The notes under the pieces were generated by a model. That model saw only the letters and a program-made list of their open reading frames with translations, did no database searches and was not told where the DNA came from. From Gorsachius magnificus (taxonomy: Eukaryota; Chordata; Aves; Pelecaniformes; Ardeidae), in the NCBI GenBank assembly GCA_034008185.1, contig CM067109.1:620001-684000 (forward strand): a stretch of 64,000 bases of DNA, written 5' to 3'. Below, piece by piece: positions 58,390-64,000 of the stretch (positions are counted from its first letter, which is position 1; each line of letters opens with the position of its first letter). Both the position numbers and the translations under genes were made by a program.

Positions 58390-58960
58390 GTGGCAGCTCG
58401 GTCAGACCCAGCCAGGTATTTAATTACCAAAAAATGATGCTGCATAAATGAAAAAAATATTGATCTTTTTGCATCAAAATGCAATCATGCCAAATCCAAC
58501 CCAATTAACGTCCCTGAATGCAGATATATAGCAGGAAGCAGGCGCACACTTTTGCTAGGTAAATCGCTCAAGGTATCATCTCAGCTTTAGAGCATTTTCC
58601 TTGCTATTAAACGAGGAGACGGCAGCGAACGCTGGGCTCGCCGCATTTGACCGCCTCTCTACACAAATCAAACAGTTTATATTTGGCGAAGTAAACAGCA
58701 AACCCAGCGCATCTCATTTTTGAAATTCTTCTGGCTTTTCTTTTTGACCTTTGGTATTTGTACGTATCGACGCGCTCTCTAAACCATTGCACAAAACCAC
58801 CTTGAAGTGTCAAGCTTTAAAAATGAGTCTTCTTTTCTCTTTCTCCCGTGCAGCCCGGATTATCTTGGCCTTGTCAAAATACATTCTCTAGTTAGAGGTT
58901 GGAAATATTTCCCTCCCGGCTCCCAAGTATTGATTTTTCAAGGCTCAGCTCTGCTGTCAG
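58390..58960. promoter_or_regulatory. AT-rich island, candidate conserved non-coding element
   Basis: Nearly 500 bases of complex low-GC sequence: GGTATTTAATTACCAAAAAA near 58414 (a TAATTA palindrome), GCATCAAAATGCAATCATGC near 58470 and CAATTAACGTCCC. No repeat and no supported coding frame. It lies between the CAG-rich array and the WDR7 3' UTR. Confidence 0.4.
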
Positions 58961-58964
58961 CCGA

Positions 58965-59715
58965 GGGGAGAGGTGAGGGCTCGCTCGGCGCTGCCTGCCC
59001 CTGCCTCCCGCACCCCCGGCCCTGCCCGCCGCCCCGGCATCGCCCGCCGCCCCGCTACCAGCGCTGGACCCGGGAGGAAATTCCGGAGCCACCCATGTTC
59101 TAATAAACGCATTCATGCACCCCAAAAATCAAGGATTTGTGCAAATCCTTTGAGGGTTTTTTGTCGCGAAGGCTGAGGAGGTCATGTCTGACCCTCCCTG
59201 GCTCACTGGCCCCGCGCCACCCACGGGGGCTTCCTCAACTGCCCGTCTTTAAAAATAACGCATCGCACAGATCCCCACCCAAACGCGGCGCTGCCTTCCG
59301 CACGCTCGGGCAGCCTGCCCCCCGCCTCAGAACCCCCGTGTCCCACGCGCTTCACTTGCTTTGGGGGAAGGCAAGGGACAGGAACGCGAATTCCCAGAGG
59401 GTGGGGAAAGAGCGTCACCGGGCACACGCGGGCGCCGGAGAATTTCTGGGAGATGGGCATCCCCTCTGCTCGGCCACGCTGCTCTGGGAGCTCCGAGAAC
59501 CTCGTCCTCAGCATCCTCCCACCTTCACTGTCTGTAACGCAGGCTCAGCCCCGCGCCGCCACCCCGCCTGCGGGGACACGGCGGCTCCTGCTGCTCTCGT
59601 TCACGCTGATTTTCAGCTGAAAAGGAAGAAGTTTCTTAAAGGGGGACGGGACTTCACCAGTAGACCAGCGATGGGGAATTACTTCCGCACCCTCGGGCTG
59701 ACGCCAGGAAACCAA
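58965..59715. other. Sequence just downstream of WDR7, no gene recognised
   Basis: GC-rich unique sequence beyond the proposed WDR7 polyadenylation site. Confidence 0.45.
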
Positions 59716-59718
59716 GGC

Positions 59719-62198
59719 TCTTCAATACAATCCAGTTTTATTTCACAAGCATATTTACACTGGGAAGTTTCGTACACACGGAGGGCGGGGAGTGGGTTCG
59801 TCAGGAAGTTGCTGGAGAGGCAGACGCTTGAACCATTCGCCGCAGGCGGTGGCTTCCATCATCACGACGTTTCCATACAGGCGTCTCATCGTGTCATCTT
59901 CTGCTTGTAAACTGCCAGCGAAGCCACATACGTCTCTACGTTTACAAGGACAAGTCCACATACAGCACTAACAAATCAATAAAGCGCTACAAGCTCACGC
60001 CGGAATGACAACACACATTTCACTGCAGTGCCGAGCGCGCCAGGCGGGGCGGAAGCTCAGGCTGGGCTTAACGGGGTCACCAGGCTGGGTTTAACCAGCG
60101 CGCAGGCACCGGCCGGCCGGGCAGGGACGCCACAAGCCCATGCTGGCCCCTTGCCCAGCCCGATGGCCGGGGCACGGCGCCGACTGGCCCCAGCGCCGGG
60201 TGGAGACGTTTTGGGGGTTGGTGGCTGGGCAGCAAACCAAGCCCTCGCTCCGGGAGCCCCTGCCCAGGGCTGCCAGGAGAGTGCCCAGCGCTCTTCCGCG
60301 CTTGAGAAAACCCGATACGCTTCCAGCTTAAAACAAACACTTGAATGCATAGAATATAATTCAGGATGGTGGTTCACTCTACCGCACGGGAAATCACTGC
60401 AGGGGCATGGTCCGCGTTCCTACGGGGCCGCGTTTTGTTTTGAAAGTAAACACATATACATATATATATATACACGTGATATCTACCGTAACCTAGCGGC
60501 TGGGGTGCCGGTGGGAGAAGGCTTGCGGGGCACCTCAGCGCTCTCCTCGTACGCCTACCCTGACAACGCCGGCGTTCCGCTCTCCGGACGGCAGATCTCC
60601 GGTAGCAATCCCCTTGCTGTTTTCCTTTTCCTCCCCAAGGTTGCGCCTGTACCTGTATAAACGCCGCGCGCGCTGCGGTAGCTCCCGTAGAAGAGACCCC
60701 GATACTCTACTGGAGAGCTCTCCGCTATACGCTACATTCCCGCCAGAGGGAAGATTAAACCTCACGGCAGTTTGTGTTAAACATTCCTAATGGTCTTCAT
60801 TCCTTGCTTCTTAATTTTGGTATTTTAGGTTATTTTAAAACAGCGAACAGATATGTAGCTTCTGGGCTGTAAATCTCACCGGCATGTACCGTGCACTACA
60901 CAGACCACCTAAAAAAAATAATAAATCAATGCTTTTTATATTTAGAAGCCATTTTAAAAGTGAATTTATTCCTTTTTGGGGAAGGGGAGGTTCTCTAGGT
61001 ACTGTTTTTACTTCATTATCTAAAGACCACCTTCTTCGCTCGGTGAGCTTCCCAGACAAAAATGGCAAAGAAAAGGCTATACAAACATATACATCAATAT
61101 GTTTAAATAAAACAGTACTTCAGAGATTTCTTTTCTTTACCGTGAGCACAAGCCAGCACACTTCCACACTATTAAACACTTCACAAGATGGGATACGCAC
61201 GAAGAGGGAAGCACGGTCACAGCTAGCGCTACAGAGGAACCCGCCAACCGAAGAGAATGTTTCGGTGTCACCCATGCCAACAATTCCCCATCACCCTTCC
61301 CAGCAGCTCCCCAGCCAGATTTGCCCCCCGCCAGTCCCCCGGCGCAGCCACCGCGGGAGCCACCCGCAGCCACCCGGCACCAAGAGGGGCGGCTGGAGGA
61401 AGAAAAAACTTTTCACCATTTTTTTTTTTTTTTTTCTTTAAATAAATACCTGCACAGGTAGCAAACCCACCTTTATATATAAATACTCCTTCTGTCAAGT
61501 CTGCTATTCCATCTTAAAGGGATTTTTTTCATTTTTATTTACACCTGGGCTACTACTTTTTCTTCCAGACTACAGCAAGCAGTGACTGGGCACAGCAGCA
61601 CTTCCAATTCTCTTGAAAACTGAGACTTTGCGTCAGGAAACATCCCCTTCGGATCAGAACACAGGGCACCCACCCCCCGAAACTCAACCCCTCTCCATCC
61701 CGAGGCAGCGGGCCCCTCACCCAGAACCCCGAGTGCCCGGCTCTAAGATGCATCGCCCGCCATCATTCAGTGGTCACGAGGAGAAAGTACATGTAAACAC
61801 GAGCCTTTTTGGTAAACACCGAGATTCCGCGCGCGTCTCCGAAGGAATGAACGTGTTTAATGAGGGCTGCTGCGTGAACTCGACATCCAGCGAGGAAGGG
61901 GCCGGGTTGGATTCCTGCCGCCGCGGAGCTGGCCGAGGGGTGCCACCGGTGCTACCGATCCCCGCTTCCGCTGCGCCGCGCCAGGAGCACGCTCCCCGGC
62001 GCCGTCGCCTTCCTCCTCCCGGCTGCAAGGAAAACCCAGCCCGGCGTCAGCACAGCCGCCCCACAGAGCCGGGCGGGAGCCCAGCGGGGGTGGGCGGGCG
62101 TTGGCGTGGGCATCCCGCGCGAGGAGCACAGGGACGGAGAGGGGGAGAATTGCGAGGGACTCTGAAAGAGAAGTGGGTGTCTAGCGGGGGGGTTTACC
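59719..62198 (-). other. WDR7: Probable WDR7 3' UTR
   Basis: Follows the WDR7 stop on the minus strand. A minus-strand AATAAA at 59742-59737, followed within about 40 bases by a TTGGTTTCCTGG-type U/G-rich stretch, is the best distal end, giving about 2.5 kb. Other AATAAA sites at 61539-61534 and 60970-60965 could give shorter forms. The segment is less GC-rich than the flanks and contains a 17-base homopolymer at 61419-61435 and an (AT)n tract at 60449-60476. The extent is inferred from signals and composition. Confidence 0.6.
59737..59742 (-). terminator. WDR7: Candidate distal polyadenylation signal of WDR7 (AATAAA)
   Basis: Canonical hexamer on the minus strand with downstream U/G-rich sequence near 59705-59715. 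Cleavage is expected about 10-30 bases further on. Confidence 0.5.

Positions 62199-64000
<1,802 letters not shown>

Noticed and set aside
57681..58484. Ala/Val/His-rich and Ser/His-rich frames over the CAG/CAC array
   Set aside because: Repeat artefact, open on both strands.

Overview
The window is vertebrate nuclear DNA, almost certainly from a bird. The interspersed repeats I can recognise are mostly CR1 LINE 3' ends, with the characteristic tail of repeated ATTCTATG-like octamers, and I see no mammalian SINEs. It holds one complete gene and the 3' end of a second, both on the minus strand. ST8SIA3 (alpha-2,8-sialyltransferase 3) has four coding exons at 1240-6407 that join in frame to a 380-residue protein. 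The last coding exon of WDR7 (rabconnectin-3 beta) is at 62199-62402, with a probable 2.5 kb 3' UTR below it. From memory, WDR7 and ST8SIA3 lie in this order and relative orientation on human 18q21.31, with ONECUT2 beyond ST8SIA3, so ONECUT2 would be expected past the left edge.

Layout: 1-1239 is probable ST8SIA3 3' UTR. 1240-6407 is the ST8SIA3 coding span, with a CR1 endonuclease relic in intron 2 and two minisatellites in intron 1. About 5540-6670 is its CpG-rich promoter and first-exon region. From about 6.7 to 59.7 kb is one intergenic interval with no protein-coding gene that I can support. It is GC-rich and holds large tandem arrays at 6.7, 10.9, 12.5, 33.5, 40.9, 43.2, 55.8 and 57.9 kb, a few CR1 fragments and a probable Ty3/gypsy reverse-transcriptase relic at 8.8-9.1 kb. 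Many short AT-rich islands with homeobox-type TAATTA motifs look like candidate conserved non-coding elements. 59.7-62.2 kb is WDR7 3' UTR, and 62.4-64.0 kb is its last intron, ending in a CR1.

Functionally, ST8SIA3 is a Golgi enzyme of the nervous system and WDR7 helps regulate the vesicular proton pump. They are neighbours, not an operon or a pathway. The long reading frames inside the arrays (up to about 450 codons) arise because the units lack stop codons in several frames, and I do not call them genes. I found no new gene system. The most notable non-genic signals are the density of minisatellites, several of which share a GGCAGG or a GGGATG core, the switch-like AGCT array, and the Ty3/gypsy relic.
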